DNA of 64,000 nt. It comes from Anaerolineaceae bacterium. GTDB lineage: Bacteria; Chloroflexota; Anaerolineae; Anaerolineales; Anaerolineaceae. The notes below the pieces were generated by a model. It ran no database searches. It worked only from the letters and a program-made list of their open reading frames with translations, and had not been told where the DNA came from. The stretch covers positions 219,026 to 283,025 of the forward strand of contig PABH01000042.1 of assembly GCA_002702705.1 (NCBI GenBank). Reading direction: 5' to 3'. Position 1 is the stretch's first letter, and every line of letters begins with the position of its first letter. This document shows positions 18,501-26,555 of this stretch, in pieces. The translations under genes were made by a program, and so were the position numbers.

Positions 18501-21500
18501 GTGTAGGTTTTGTCTGCACAGACAAACGAGAGTCCATCACGAAGCCAACCACTTTACTTAAGGTATTGTAATCAGACAAACGCAAATCTTCCCGGCGAGG
18601 AATACCGTAATGTTCACGAATGGATGCAAATAACTCGGCTTGTTTGACGGTGTCAATGCCCAAATCTGCTTCCAGATCCAAATCCATATCCAACATTTCG
18701 GTTGGGTAGCCAGTCTTTTCACTGACCAAACTCAGCACTACCTGCCCAACTTCATTATCCGTAATTGATTCTGATTCCTGAACCGGTGTGGCGATTGATT
18801 CCTCCACTACCGGAGCAATTGGTGTTTTTTCCACAGAAATTGACTCTACCACTTGCTGTTTTTGTTCATTGTTTTCTGTCTGGTTTGTTTCTGGCTGGCT
18901 GACCCAGGCAGATGGTCCCTGACCAAACTGCCAGGCAGAAACTGCCGGTTCCAGTTGTGGCGGTCCCTGATTTTTTACTCTTAAAGTGTGCTGAACAACT
19001 TCGAGTTCCACTTCGGGATAACCAGCCACCGTCTTGATCCAATGACGATAAACCGGTTGGTTAATTCGCTCAGTAGATTTGATTTTCCGTATTAATGTCA
19101 TCGCAATTTGCGAACCAAAACCAGCGCCCAATCGTAAAGCATATTCCACCGGATATTGTCCACCGTGCGAAAGATTAAGATCACCCAAATCTGGGTCCGG
19201 CTCGAATTGATCATCGTAGTGAGCAATGGGAGGAACAATACCATATTCCAACGCTTTGACAGCCATTACATCTTCAATACCCACACCCATCGTATGCCCG
19301 GTAAAACCTTTGGTATTAGCAATCACAACTTTATTCGCTTGGTCACCAAAGGTCTGTCGCAGTGCTTGAATTTCTGCTGCTGCGCTGCCGCCGCGGGCTG
19401 GTGTATAGGTTTCGTGTGACACAAACACTGTTTTATCCGCGATCTCATACCGGTTGATTCCGAAACGACGTTCCGCTTGTTGAATCAGGCGATCCATCAC
19501 CCGGCTGACATGTGGTACATCCAATCGGGTTCCGTGGAAGGCACTATTTGCGATCTGGCTCGAGAGCAGCTCCGCAATCCCCACCATTCCGCGTTCCCGG
19601 ATGGCATCTTCCGCTTCCAAAACCAAGGCAGCAGCACCCATTCCCATGATCATGCCATTACGACGGCGGTCAAAGGGCAAGGCTGCCATTCGGATATTGG
19701 TTTCAGTGGTGGTCGCACCGCTGGCTAATAAACCGGTACCAATCCAATTCACCAAATTACCGCCCGTTACATCATCACCCGCAATGATCACGACCCGGCG
19801 GCAGCGTCCGGAACGAATCCAATCTTCTGCCACGGATACGGCATGTGTTGTCGTAGCACAAGCTGCATTCACGTAGGTGTTTGGGCCTTTCGCCCCTATA
19901 TATTCAGCAAATTGAGAGTGTCCCATCGCCAAAATGCGGAAGATAAACCGGCGGTCAAAGTGGTAATCCAGTTGATTAATCTCTTCTTTTAATTCGTTTT
20001 CCCGGCTTTCCAATGCAGTCCGCAGTTTTGGACTGTCCCCATTTAATAATGAAAGCATCGATCGTACTTCATTTAGCTGTTTAATCAGGGTTTTGTGTTC
20101 ATAATAACTTTCGGATGCTTCCGCCATACGATCCAAACCGGGAAAAGCGGAAGCAAACACGACACCGGTTTCATCCTGCAAGGCGGGCGGCAGCATCCAA
20201 CGATCAGGAAGATAGGTACCTTTACTTGTTCGGCGGTGATTCATCACCAGAGGAATACCAGCATCCCGCAGTGCATCAATGCCAGTGGCAATGGCTAACT
20301 GGGTTGAAATATCAATCGCTTCCACCCGGTCTGCTGGCACACCAAATTCCTTAGCCAGATCAAACGCACCACGCTGACCTGCCAACTGCACCGTTTCATC
20401 GATGGATTCGATCTCCTTCATCACCGCACCCGCTTCACTTTTAATCAGGCGGGTTACCCGGCGATTCACCATCTGGTTGCGTTTTTCAGCGGAAAGCTGT
20501 TCAATCCGCACTTCACCATGCAAAATAGCCTGAATACTATCTTCTTCAAATACGTGTTTTGAAATACCAGGCAAACCCAAAGCCGCACCACTGATCACCA
20601 CAGAACCGGTCAGCGGGACGCGGCCATCCGAGATGCCATCTTCTTGATGGGTGTTTTCCTCTAAATGGTTCATTTCAACCGGTTCCACTGCTTCAACTGG
20701 CTGGGAAACTTCGCCAAACTGGCGCAACACACCTGCTGCAAACAAAGCACACAAGGCTTCGTTGAAACTTGGTAATGCTCCTTTTCGAGGATGATTGGTT
20801 GCCACAATGGAAACCGGCTGTTCTTTCAAAATATCACTGGACAAGGCATTTAAGACCCGTTTTGGACCGGATTCGATAAAGACCCGAGCCCCACTATCAT
20901 AAAGTTTTTGAATCCCTTTAATAAACTGCACCGGTGATGCAACCTGATCCGCCAGCATATCCAAAATAGCTTCCCGCTCAACCGGATACCAATCACCTGT
21001 CACATTGGCCGCAATGGGTAAACGTGGTGCTTGTATATTCATGCGATCAATCACGGAACGCAGCGGTTTGCTGGCGGGTGCCACAATTTTGGTGTGGAAG
21101 GCATGGCTGACAGGAATTTTCACTGCCTGGTAATCAGATGACTTAAACACCTCAATGGCTGCGTCAACACCTTTGGTCGAGCCTGCAATGACCGATTGGG
21201 TTGGGCTGTTTAAATTAGCCAATACCACATATTCATCCACCGTTTCAATTAACCGCTGAATCTCTTCAATTGGTGCAGAAACAGCAGCCATACATCCATT
21301 ATCTTCCATGGATACTTTGGTCATCTCACGCCCGCGGGCACTGACTACTTCCAAAGCTTCCGCGAAAGTCAAGACACCGGCTGCTACCAATGCTGCATAT
21401 TCACCCAAACTGTGCCCAATCACCATGTCCGGCTGGAAACCATACTGTTTTAACAGTCGTAACATGGCTACATTAGCGGTTAACACAGCGGGTTGGGTGA

Positions 21501-24186
21501 TCTCCGTATTTTTTAATTCCGCTTCCGCAGCTTTCAGGCTTTCTTTATCACCATCGGCATAAATATAATGGGTTAAGGGTTTTCCGAGCAGCGGGGTCAT
21601 CACCCGGTCTGCCTCAGCAAAAGTTTCATCAATTACTGGCTCAATATCTCGCAGTTCACGCAGCATATTAACGTACTGTGAACCTTGTCCCGGAAACAGA
21701 AAAGCCACTTTACCAGGAGCACCACTGCCGCGGTGGACACCTTGAGCTGTCAGTGCCTGCCACATACTGGGGTTATTCGTATCCAGTGCTGTTAAAGCCC
21801 GTTCGGCTCGTTTAATAAATTCCTCTGGGGTGCCGTAATCAATCACCAGGCGCTCGGGTTGTGAAACTTCTTGATTTGAAGGCAGTTTTGAGGGAGGCAA
21901 ATAACCAGCCTTAGCCTGGCCCAAAGCACGAATTAACACTGTTTTTAATTCGTTCACATCGTTCGTACCAATAAAAAATAAACCACGGAAATGTTCTTGA
22001 ACATCCGGCTGGGTAGGTTCTACCGGTTGTGCATCCGGCGTAGAGTCACGATTTGATTTTTCTTGACCTGCACCTGCATTCGTTACAAAAAAATCAACCA
22101 CTTTTGCCAGAGTGTTGTAGTCCGATAACCGTAAATCTTCTCGCCGAGCTACCCCATAATTTTCACGAATGGTGGCAAATAATTCAGCTTGTTTAACCGT
22201 ATCCACACCCAAATCCGCCTCCAGATCGAGGTCGAGGTCTAACATTTCTACCGGATAGCCCGTTTTTTCAGCCACCTGGCTTAAAACAAACGCTTCAACG
22301 GAATCTCTAGAAACACTTCCCTGGGTTACAGGGTGTTCACTTTGAGATAATTCAACTTCGGGCAAGATAACAGGTGCAGCATCTGGTCTATTTACTGGCT
22401 CAACCGTTTTTGGCAGGCTGCCGAGGCTGTTTTGCACAAAACCAACCACTTTGGTTAAGGTGTTATAGTCCGATAACCGTAAATCTTCCCGGCGCGGAAT
22501 ACCGTAATTTTCGCGGATGGTGGCAAATAATTCAGCTTGTTTAACCGTGTCGATCCCCAAATCGGCTTCCAGATCAAGATCCACATCCAACATTTCCTGT
22601 GGATAACCAGTCTTTTCACTAACGACCTGTAATACAAATTGAGTAATCGCTGCTTCATTTTCCACATTGATGGGTTGTGGCACACCAACCTCCATCGATT
22701 CAACTACCGTTGGTACGGGTTGTTCTGCAGCGACTGCGGCGGAAAATACTTTGTTTTCATTTATTGCAACACCAGGAACATACTCTTCCAACACAAAATG
22801 GAAATTGGTTCCACCAAAACCAAATGCACTGATCCCTGCCCGGCGGATTTGACCCGGTTCGTTTTCCCATGGACGGGCTTCCGTATTAACGGCAAATGGT
22901 AAATCAGCAAAATTGATGTTGGGATTTGGTTTGTGGAAGTTAGCGCTGGGCGGAAGGATTTTTTCATATAAGGCCATAGCAACTTTAATCACACTGGCTG
23001 CGCCGGCTGCACTTTTTAAATGGCCAATATTGGATTTAACCGAACCTAGCGCAATCGAGCCAACTTCTTTACCAAGTTTTCCAAAAACTTCATTCAGACT
23101 GTTTACTTCAACCACATCACCAACTTTGGTTGATGTACCGTGCCCTTCAATTAATCCTACACTGAAGGGAGAAACACCAGCGTTTAACCAGGCACGTTCA
23201 ATCGCGCGCACCTGACCTACCGGGTTGGGGGCGGTGATCCCTTTTCCCTTTCCATCGGAACTGCTGCCAATGCCGCGGATAACTGCATAAATCTTGTCAC
23301 CATCCCGCTCAGCATCCTCAAGACGTTTTAATAAAAAGATGGCTGCCCCTTCTCCCATCACAAATCCATTGGCACCATCCGCATACGGGCGGGAACCATC
23401 CGGGCTGAGCGCACCGATTTTACAGAATTTTACATAGGATTCAACACCCATGTTGCGGTCTACGCCACCGGTTAAGACTGCGTCAAATTGATATGAATTT
23501 AATCCCTGGATAGCGGATTGCATGGCTGCAAAAGAAGAGGCACAGGCTGCATCGGTCACATAATTAGGGCCAGAAAAATTAAAAATATTGGCAACCCGTC
23601 CGGCAATAATATTTGAAAGTTCACCCGGCATCGTATCTTCGGTGATGTCCGCAATAGTGCTGCGGATATTCTGCTGCATTTCAGCAATTAGTGTCTGCTG
23701 TACTTGTTGGGGTAAGTTCTGAAATGCGGGTGTATTTTGTAAAGCAGTCGCATATTCAGGAAAGAGAATGCGCATCGTGGAACGGTAATGTTTTTCCCCC
23801 GCCATTGCATTACCAAAAATCACAGCCACCCGTTCAGGGTCTAAACTGCGCTGCGGATACCCAAAATCACTTAAAGCCTGATGACTGGCTGCGATAGACC
23901 ACTGCTGAGTCTGATCCATTTGTTTCAGCACGGTTGGCGGAATCGGCATCCGTAATTTCATTGGATCAAATTGATATCCATCCACCCAAGCCCCGATTTT
24001 GGTGTAGGTTTTGTCTGGAGACGAACGGTCCGTATCAAAATACAAATCCGGATTCCAGCGTTCCGGGTTTACGTCCCGAATTGAATTACGAACAGCCAGA
24101 ATATTTTTCCAGAAAGAGGACACATCAAATGCATCCGGTAAAATTGCGCCAATCCCTACGATGGCTACAGGTTTTAATAACGTCAT
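15598..24186 (-). CDS. Giant multidomain synthase KS-ACP-ACP-AT-KS-ACP-ACP-KR-DH (PUFA/PKS-like)
   Basis: A 2,862-residue iterative-type fatty acid or polyketide synthase. KS1 (about 5-470) has Cys215, His349 and His389. ACP1 and ACP2 lie at about 510-590 and 625-702. AT (about 825-1125) has GHSLGEY with Ser926 and a malonyl-type HAFH (His1031). KS2 (about 1195-1700) has Cys1443, His1591 (HETYT, not HGTGT) and His1631, plus a charged helical insert at about 1360-1415. ACP3 and ACP4 lie at about 1810-1890 and 1925-2002. KR (about 2250-2530) has Ser2435 and Tyr2448. The DH hotdog part has His2590 in HxxxGxxxxP. All four carriers have Thr (547, 663, 1846, 1961) at the usual Ser. No ER or thioesterase is present. 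Start 24186 is chosen for GGAGG upstream. The PPTase gene follows. Product unknown; PUFA-, glycolipid- or polyketide-type chains are all possible. Confidence 0.93.
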   Translation of the reverse strand: MTLLKPVAIVGIGAILPDAFDVSSFWKNILAVRNSIRDVNPERWNPDLYFDTDRSSPDKTYTKIGAWVDGYQFDPMKLRMPIPPTVLKQMDQTQQWSIAASHQALSDFGYPQRSLDPERVAVIFGNAMAGEKHYRSTMRILFPEYATALQNTPAFQNLPQQVQQTLIAEMQQNIRSTIADITEDTMPGELSNIIAGRVANIFNFSGPNYVTDAACASSFAAMQSAIQGLNSYQFDAVLTGGVDRNMGVESYVKFCKIGALSPDGSRPYADGANGFVMGEGAAIFLLKRLEDAERDGDKIYAVIRGIGSSSDGKGKGITAPNPVGQVRAIERAWLNAGVSPFSVGLIEGHGTSTKVGDVVEVNSLNEVFGKLGKEVGSIALGSVKSNIGHLKSAAGAASVIKVAMALYEKILPPSANFHKPNPNINFADLPFAVNTEARPWENEPGQIRRAGISAFGFGGTNFHFVLEEYVPGVAINENKVFSAAVAAEQPVPTVVESMEVGVPQPINVENEAAITQFVLQVVSEKTGYPQEMLDVDLDLEADLGIDTVKQAELFATIRENYGIPRREDLRLSDYNTLTKVVGFVQNSLGSLPKTVEPVNRPDAAPVILPEVELSQSEHPVTQGSVSRDSVEAFVLSQVAEKTGYPVEMLDLDLDLEADLGVDTVKQAELFATIRENYGVARREDLRLSDYNTLAKVVDFFVTNAGAGQEKSNRDSTPDAQPVEPTQPDVQEHFRGLFFIGTNDVNELKTVLIRALGQAKAGYLPPSKLPSNQEVSQPERLVIDYGTPEEFIKRAERALTALDTNNPSMWQALTAQGVHRGSGAPGKVAFLFPGQGSQYVNMLRELRDIEPVIDETFAEADRVMTPLLGKPLTHYIYADGDKESLKAAEAELKNTEITQPAVLTANVAMLRLLKQYGFQPDMVIGHSLGEYAALVAAGVLTFAEALEVVSARGREMTKVSMEDNGCMAAVSAPIEEIQRLIETVDEYVVLANLNSPTQSVIAGSTKGVDAAIEVFKSSDYQAVKIPVSHAFHTKIVAPASKPLRSVIDRMNIQAPRLPIAANVTGDWYPVEREAILDMLADQVASPVQFIKGIQKLYDSGARVFIESGPKRVLNALSSDILKEQPVSIVATNHPRKGALPSFNEALCALFAAGVLRQFGEVSQPVEAVEPVEMNHLEENTHQEDGISDGRVPLTGSVVISGAALGLPGISKHVFEEDSIQAILHGEVRIEQLSAEKRNQMVNRRVTRLIKSEAGAVMKEIESIDETVQLAGQRGAFDLAKEFGVPADRVEAIDISTQLAIATGIDALRDAGIPLVMNHRRTSKGTYLPDRWMLPPALQDETGVVFASAFPGLDRMAEASESYYEHKTLIKQLNEVRSMLSLLNGDSPKLRTALESRENELKEEINQLDYHFDRRFIFRILAMGHSQFAEYIGAKGPNTYVNAACATTTHAVSVAEDWIRSGRCRRVVIIAGDDVTGGNLVNWIGTGLLASGATTTETNIRMAALPFDRRRNGMIMGMGAAALVLEAEDAIRERGMVGIAELLSSQIANSAFHGTRLDVPHVSRVMDRLIQQAERRFGINRYEIADKTVFVSHETYTPARGGSAAAEIQALRQTFGDQANKVVIANTKGFTGHTMGVGIEDVMAVKALEYGIVPPIAHYDDQFEPDPDLGDLNLSHGGQYPVEYALRLGAGFGSQIAMTLIRKIKSTERINQPVYRHWIKTVAGYPEVELEVVQHTLRVKNQGPPQLEPAVSAWQFGQGPSAWVSQPETNQTENNEQKQQVVESISVEKTPIAPVVEESIATPVQESESITDNEVGQVVLSLVSEKTGYPTEMLDMDLDLEADLGIDTVKQAELFASIREHYGIPRREDLRLSDYNTLSKVVGFVMDSRLSVQTKPTQEEQPVIAPTIAEVTEQPADQVENFESQDADSIQSYVVSIVSEKTGYPAEMLDMDLDLEADLGIDTVKQAELFATIRENYGIPRREDLRLSEYNTLTKVVGFVKTALQQQKPPVAEETPISLAEEHDQTNSVIRRIPVAVLRPKLDLCKPSGIKIDASKRILVISDSSGMWNELVRKLQTHNAQVISLNSENPNTMIDNVKTALNNGAVHGLYYLPTLDLQPDFKTMNQTTWQNQQEKSFYNLVNIVRLMPELEFLVVGTRMDGLFGLSGNKVSAPLGGAAAGFAKAIARERKNIFVKVVDFEEKATGSKVAEILYQETMIDAAVMEVAWEGEQRFTIVLREEETPEVNIKPLLPGSVFVISGGSGGIIAPISLDLARATQGQFYLLGRSDLPPAEDADLRMVLSDPETLKQNLMKKSLSGGEKLTPASINRKIEALQRAAATHQTISEIQKAGGTAVYLVCDVTDPAAVENAVEKIIQTSGRIDVLIHAAGLERSRKLESKSEEEIQTIFSIKVDGFYNLFKTMESKNCLPKAMVSFTSVAGRFGNAGQTDYSAANDALTRLTAAINHTYPTVQALALDWGAWAEVGMASRGHIPALMERAGIDLMNPQEAAVYVRRELEAGSRGEVILAGSLGLLEKQDDPDGGLDVQKANQALITGDPIHVMLSRLSGMSLSEGILLEAELDPTQEAFLKDHAMNGIPLLPGVMGIEGFSVAAQHVASVLATSQNGFRSEQITDITFLTPFKFYRDEARKITWKAQVIREKSGLVAHVTLESTLARIQGKVDILRHFSGKVHLIPAEQPHQNNQTEKPHWNGAYTISAEDIYKLYFHGPSFQVLEGVQRSGDVYLGKLNKSLPPITSHQENLVSLPLLVELCLQTAGIYEIGASGALSLPHSIGDLKIYENKINGVPIFAEVKPQQHTNGSLSFDARVIDENGHIYLELNNYQTSPLPYGIEKELLFPIKRMMG

Positions 24187-24586
24187 AATGAAACTACCTC
24201 CGTTTTTGCATTTTTCCGATTGACTTAAAAGTGGCAACACAAAACACACCCCACAGTGTTTATGGGGTAATTTTTGCCAGCTTTAAGCGCTTTCAATCGG
24301 CAAATTTCTTCGTTTTTTTATTATCATCTTTCGGGCATTCAGAAGACGCCCTTTATTGAATTTTCACAATGTATGCAGCAGCTCCACCGGCCGCTGACTA
24401 ATTACAAAAACACCGGCTTTTTAAAAGAGTTACGCCGGTTTGGTTTTCGTTAAGTGGATTTCGTTGAAAACAAAATGTATTTACCAGTTCCTAAATCCTT
24501 GAATCATTACGCCAAAACACTTTAAAACTCAAATAAGTGGAGTGGGAATTTCGAGGAAAACGAATTATTAAAGCATCATTTGCAAA
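24187..24586. promoter_or_regulatory. 400-bp leader/intergenic region upstream of the giant synthase
   Basis: No gene is seen here. On the minus strand it holds, in order of transcription, the terminator of the hemolysin-III gene (24407-24440), a GGGC/GCCC hairpin, an AAGCGCTT palindrome, and a hairpin at 24248-24268 (ACCCCA with TGGGGT, 9-nt loop) about 60 nt before the synthase start codon. The long structured leader suggests post-initiation control of this costly enzyme. No riboswitch class was recognised. Confidence 0.5.
24407..24440 (-). terminator. Intrinsic terminator of the hemolysin-III gene
   Basis: ACCGGC at 24412-24417 and GCCGGT at 24434-24439 form a stem which, read on the minus strand, is followed by GTTTTTGT. 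It isolates the synthase from the upstream PAQR-family gene. Confidence 0.7.
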
Positions 24587-25255
24587 TTAAATAACGATCA
24601 AACTAATCACAACAAAATGCGACAACGCCCCTAATAAGACAAAAATGTGCCATAGTTCGTGGAAACCAAATATGTTTGGGAAAAAATCCGGTTTTTTTAG
24701 AATATAAATCACTGCACCAAAGGAATAAAACAAGCCGCCAATCACCAATCCCCATAAAGCCAAAGGGGAAAGTGACCGGATCATTTCATTAACCGCAAAG
24801 ATTGACAACCACCCCATCACCAGGTAAACCCCGGCCGTTGTCCAGCGTGGTGCTTTGATAACAAAAAGTTTAACAATTACGCCTGTAACAGCCAAAAACC
24901 AGATAATAGACAAAAACCCCCACGACCAAAATCCATTAAATGCCAACAGACAAATAGGGGTATAACTGCCAGCGATGACGACGTAGATGGAGGCATGGTC
25001 AAATTTGCGCAGTCTTAACAGCGTTTTTGGCTGGGCTTTCACGAGATGGTAGGATGCACTGGCAGAAAACATTAATACCAGGCTGATGCCGTAAATTGTA
25101 ACGGCGACAGTAGATAACCAATCTCCCCAACTGAAAATTAACAAAAAAATCGTACCAACAAAACCCAATGTGGCGCCTGCCAAATGTGTTAATCCGCTAA
25201 TTGGTTCACGGAAACGCCGCCATAATATATGATCCTGAATATTTAACATAATCAA
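24587..25255 (-). CDS. Hemolysin-III / PAQR-family seven-helix membrane protein
   Basis: A 222-residue protein with seven hydrophobic helices. It shows the family's three conserved zinc-binding-like motifs: SASASYH in helix 2, the RKFDHASIYVVIAGSYTP segment, and HELWHIFVLLGALSHF in the last helix. PAQR/YqfA/HlyIII proteins include eukaryotic adiponectin receptors with ceramidase activity. The bacterial members are linked to membrane fluidity or lipid homeostasis, though their enzymatic role is unproven. The gene stands alone, followed by a terminator. Its position next to the lipid-like synthase is suggestive only. Confidence 0.9.
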   Translation of the reverse strand: MIMLNIQDHILWRRFREPISGLTHLAGATLGFVGTIFLLIFSWGDWLSTVAVTIYGISLVLMFSASASYHLVKAQPKTLLRLRKFDHASIYVVIAGSYTPICLLAFNGFWSWGFLSIIWFLAVTGVIVKLFVIKAPRWTTAGVYLVMGWLSIFAVNEMIRSLSPLALWGLVIGGLFYSFGAVIYILKKPDFFPNIFGFHELWHIFVLLGALSHFVVISLIVI

Positions 25256-25349
25256 AACTATATCACGCTGGAGCGTATTTGTAGTCTCACGATGGTCACG
25301 GTCTTTGGATGTGACGGTAATAATTTATTTATCTTAACCCATGCAAAGG

Positions 25350-26450
25350 TTAACGTTTGTAAATTGATTTAGCTTGTATTAACGCATCCGTATTTTCCAA
25401 AAAATCACAGGTTGAACTTAATTGGTTAACAGAACCAAAAAGACCAGTTGATCTTAAGGAAGAGTCTTTAATTACAGATTGAATTAACTGAGCGATTTGA
25501 TCACCACCCATGACACGGAAAGGGCGGTCGTGAAAAAACTGACAGGAGGTTTTAATCGGTTTTGTCAAATCGAGTTGATTATGATTTTGTGCCAGAATTT
25601 CATAAACAGCACACAGGTTGTTTTCACGTGTTTGCCAATCAACGGCATTCAAGGTTTTGTTTATAAGTGGTGTAAGCTCTTTCGCATTATTTAATTTTTG
25701 AAAAGCCGATCCAAACCATTTGCTGTAAGGCGCAAACTGCTTCTCTTGCAAAAAAGCCAAACGCATACAGACATGAATAAGGCGAGTTGTTATGATACGA
25801 GAACCAATGTCATCACCAACTGAACCTGTACGGCCAACAAAATGCTCTTCCTGTCCAATATAGCTCCAGGCGGAAGCCATTTGGTACAACCAGACATCAT
25901 TTGGATAATAAGAAAGGTTTTTGCGGATAGTTTCTAACCCAAGTTGATCATAAAAGACAGCGCCGCTGGTTAATGAAAGCAGCACGTGTTCGGAAAAAGT
26001 TAACCAATCCAAATGATTCGGATTTCTCCAACGGTCTTGACCAAGCTGTTGATCAAAGTAACCTGCTATGGTGGTGATCTCAATCAGGTGTTCAACCGGT
26101 CCGCTGTTTATTTCTTGAAACAATCGCACACCAATATTGTCCGGTGATCCGAAATTGGTGGGGTAACCTTTATATGTATATGGTAAATGATCTCGTAAAC
26201 ATTGGTTTATGGATTCTTTTTCTTCCAGAAAGTTTTTCTCAGGTAAAAAGAGAATCAAACGGGGACCCCACATGTGATCCCGGGACATCGGTGTATCATA
26301 TCCAATCACGTCCGATCCAAAACCAATCAAAGCAGCACTGTAGCTTAAATTTGGAAAATATAAAACCAAAATCGGTTTGACAACTTCTTCATAAAAAGTT
26401 TGGCTTAATGTCAAACCGGGAATAAAGGCGGGCATTTTTGATAAATCCAT
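25350..26450 (-). CDS. DUF4037-type putative nucleotidyltransferase
   Basis: A 366-residue cytosolic protein that I recognise as DUF4037-like. A GSDVIGYDTPMSRDH segment near residue 50 resembles the G-S/D-x-D-x(n)-D core of nucleotidyltransferase folds, followed by MWGPRLILFLP. The rest is helical (HVLLSLTSGAVFYDQLG, WLYQMASAWSYIGQEEHFVGR). No experimental function is known to me for this family. GGAG lies 8 nt before ATG 26450. It is divergent from the GNAT/nitroreductase pair with a 105-bp promoter region between. Confidence 0.7.
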   Translation of the reverse strand: MDLSKMPAFIPGLTLSQTFYEEVVKPILVLYFPNLSYSAALIGFGSDVIGYDTPMSRDHMWGPRLILFLPEKNFLEEKESINQCLRDHLPYTYKGYPTNFGSPDNIGVRLFQEINSGPVEHLIEITTIAGYFDQQLGQDRWRNPNHLDWLTFSEHVLLSLTSGAVFYDQLGLETIRKNLSYYPNDVWLYQMASAWSYIGQEEHFVGRTGSVGDDIGSRIITTRLIHVCMRLAFLQEKQFAPYSKWFGSAFQKLNNAKELTPLINKTLNAVDWQTRENNLCAVYEILAQNHNQLDLTKPIKTSCQFFHDRPFRVMGGDQIAQLIQSVIKDSSLRSTGLFGSVNQLSSTCDFLENTDALIQAKSIYKR

Positions 26451-26555
26451 GATTGCACTCCAATTTGAATTTATAGACCACTTTATTAACAGCTTTAATC
26501 GATGGAAAAGATTTCTTATGTCATAATAAGAGCAGTCTATTTACAAGGATATCGC

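Noticed and set aside
15598..24186. The second KS as an inactive chain-length factor
   Set aside because: It keeps Cys1443, His1591 and His1631, whereas chain-length factors lack the active cysteine.
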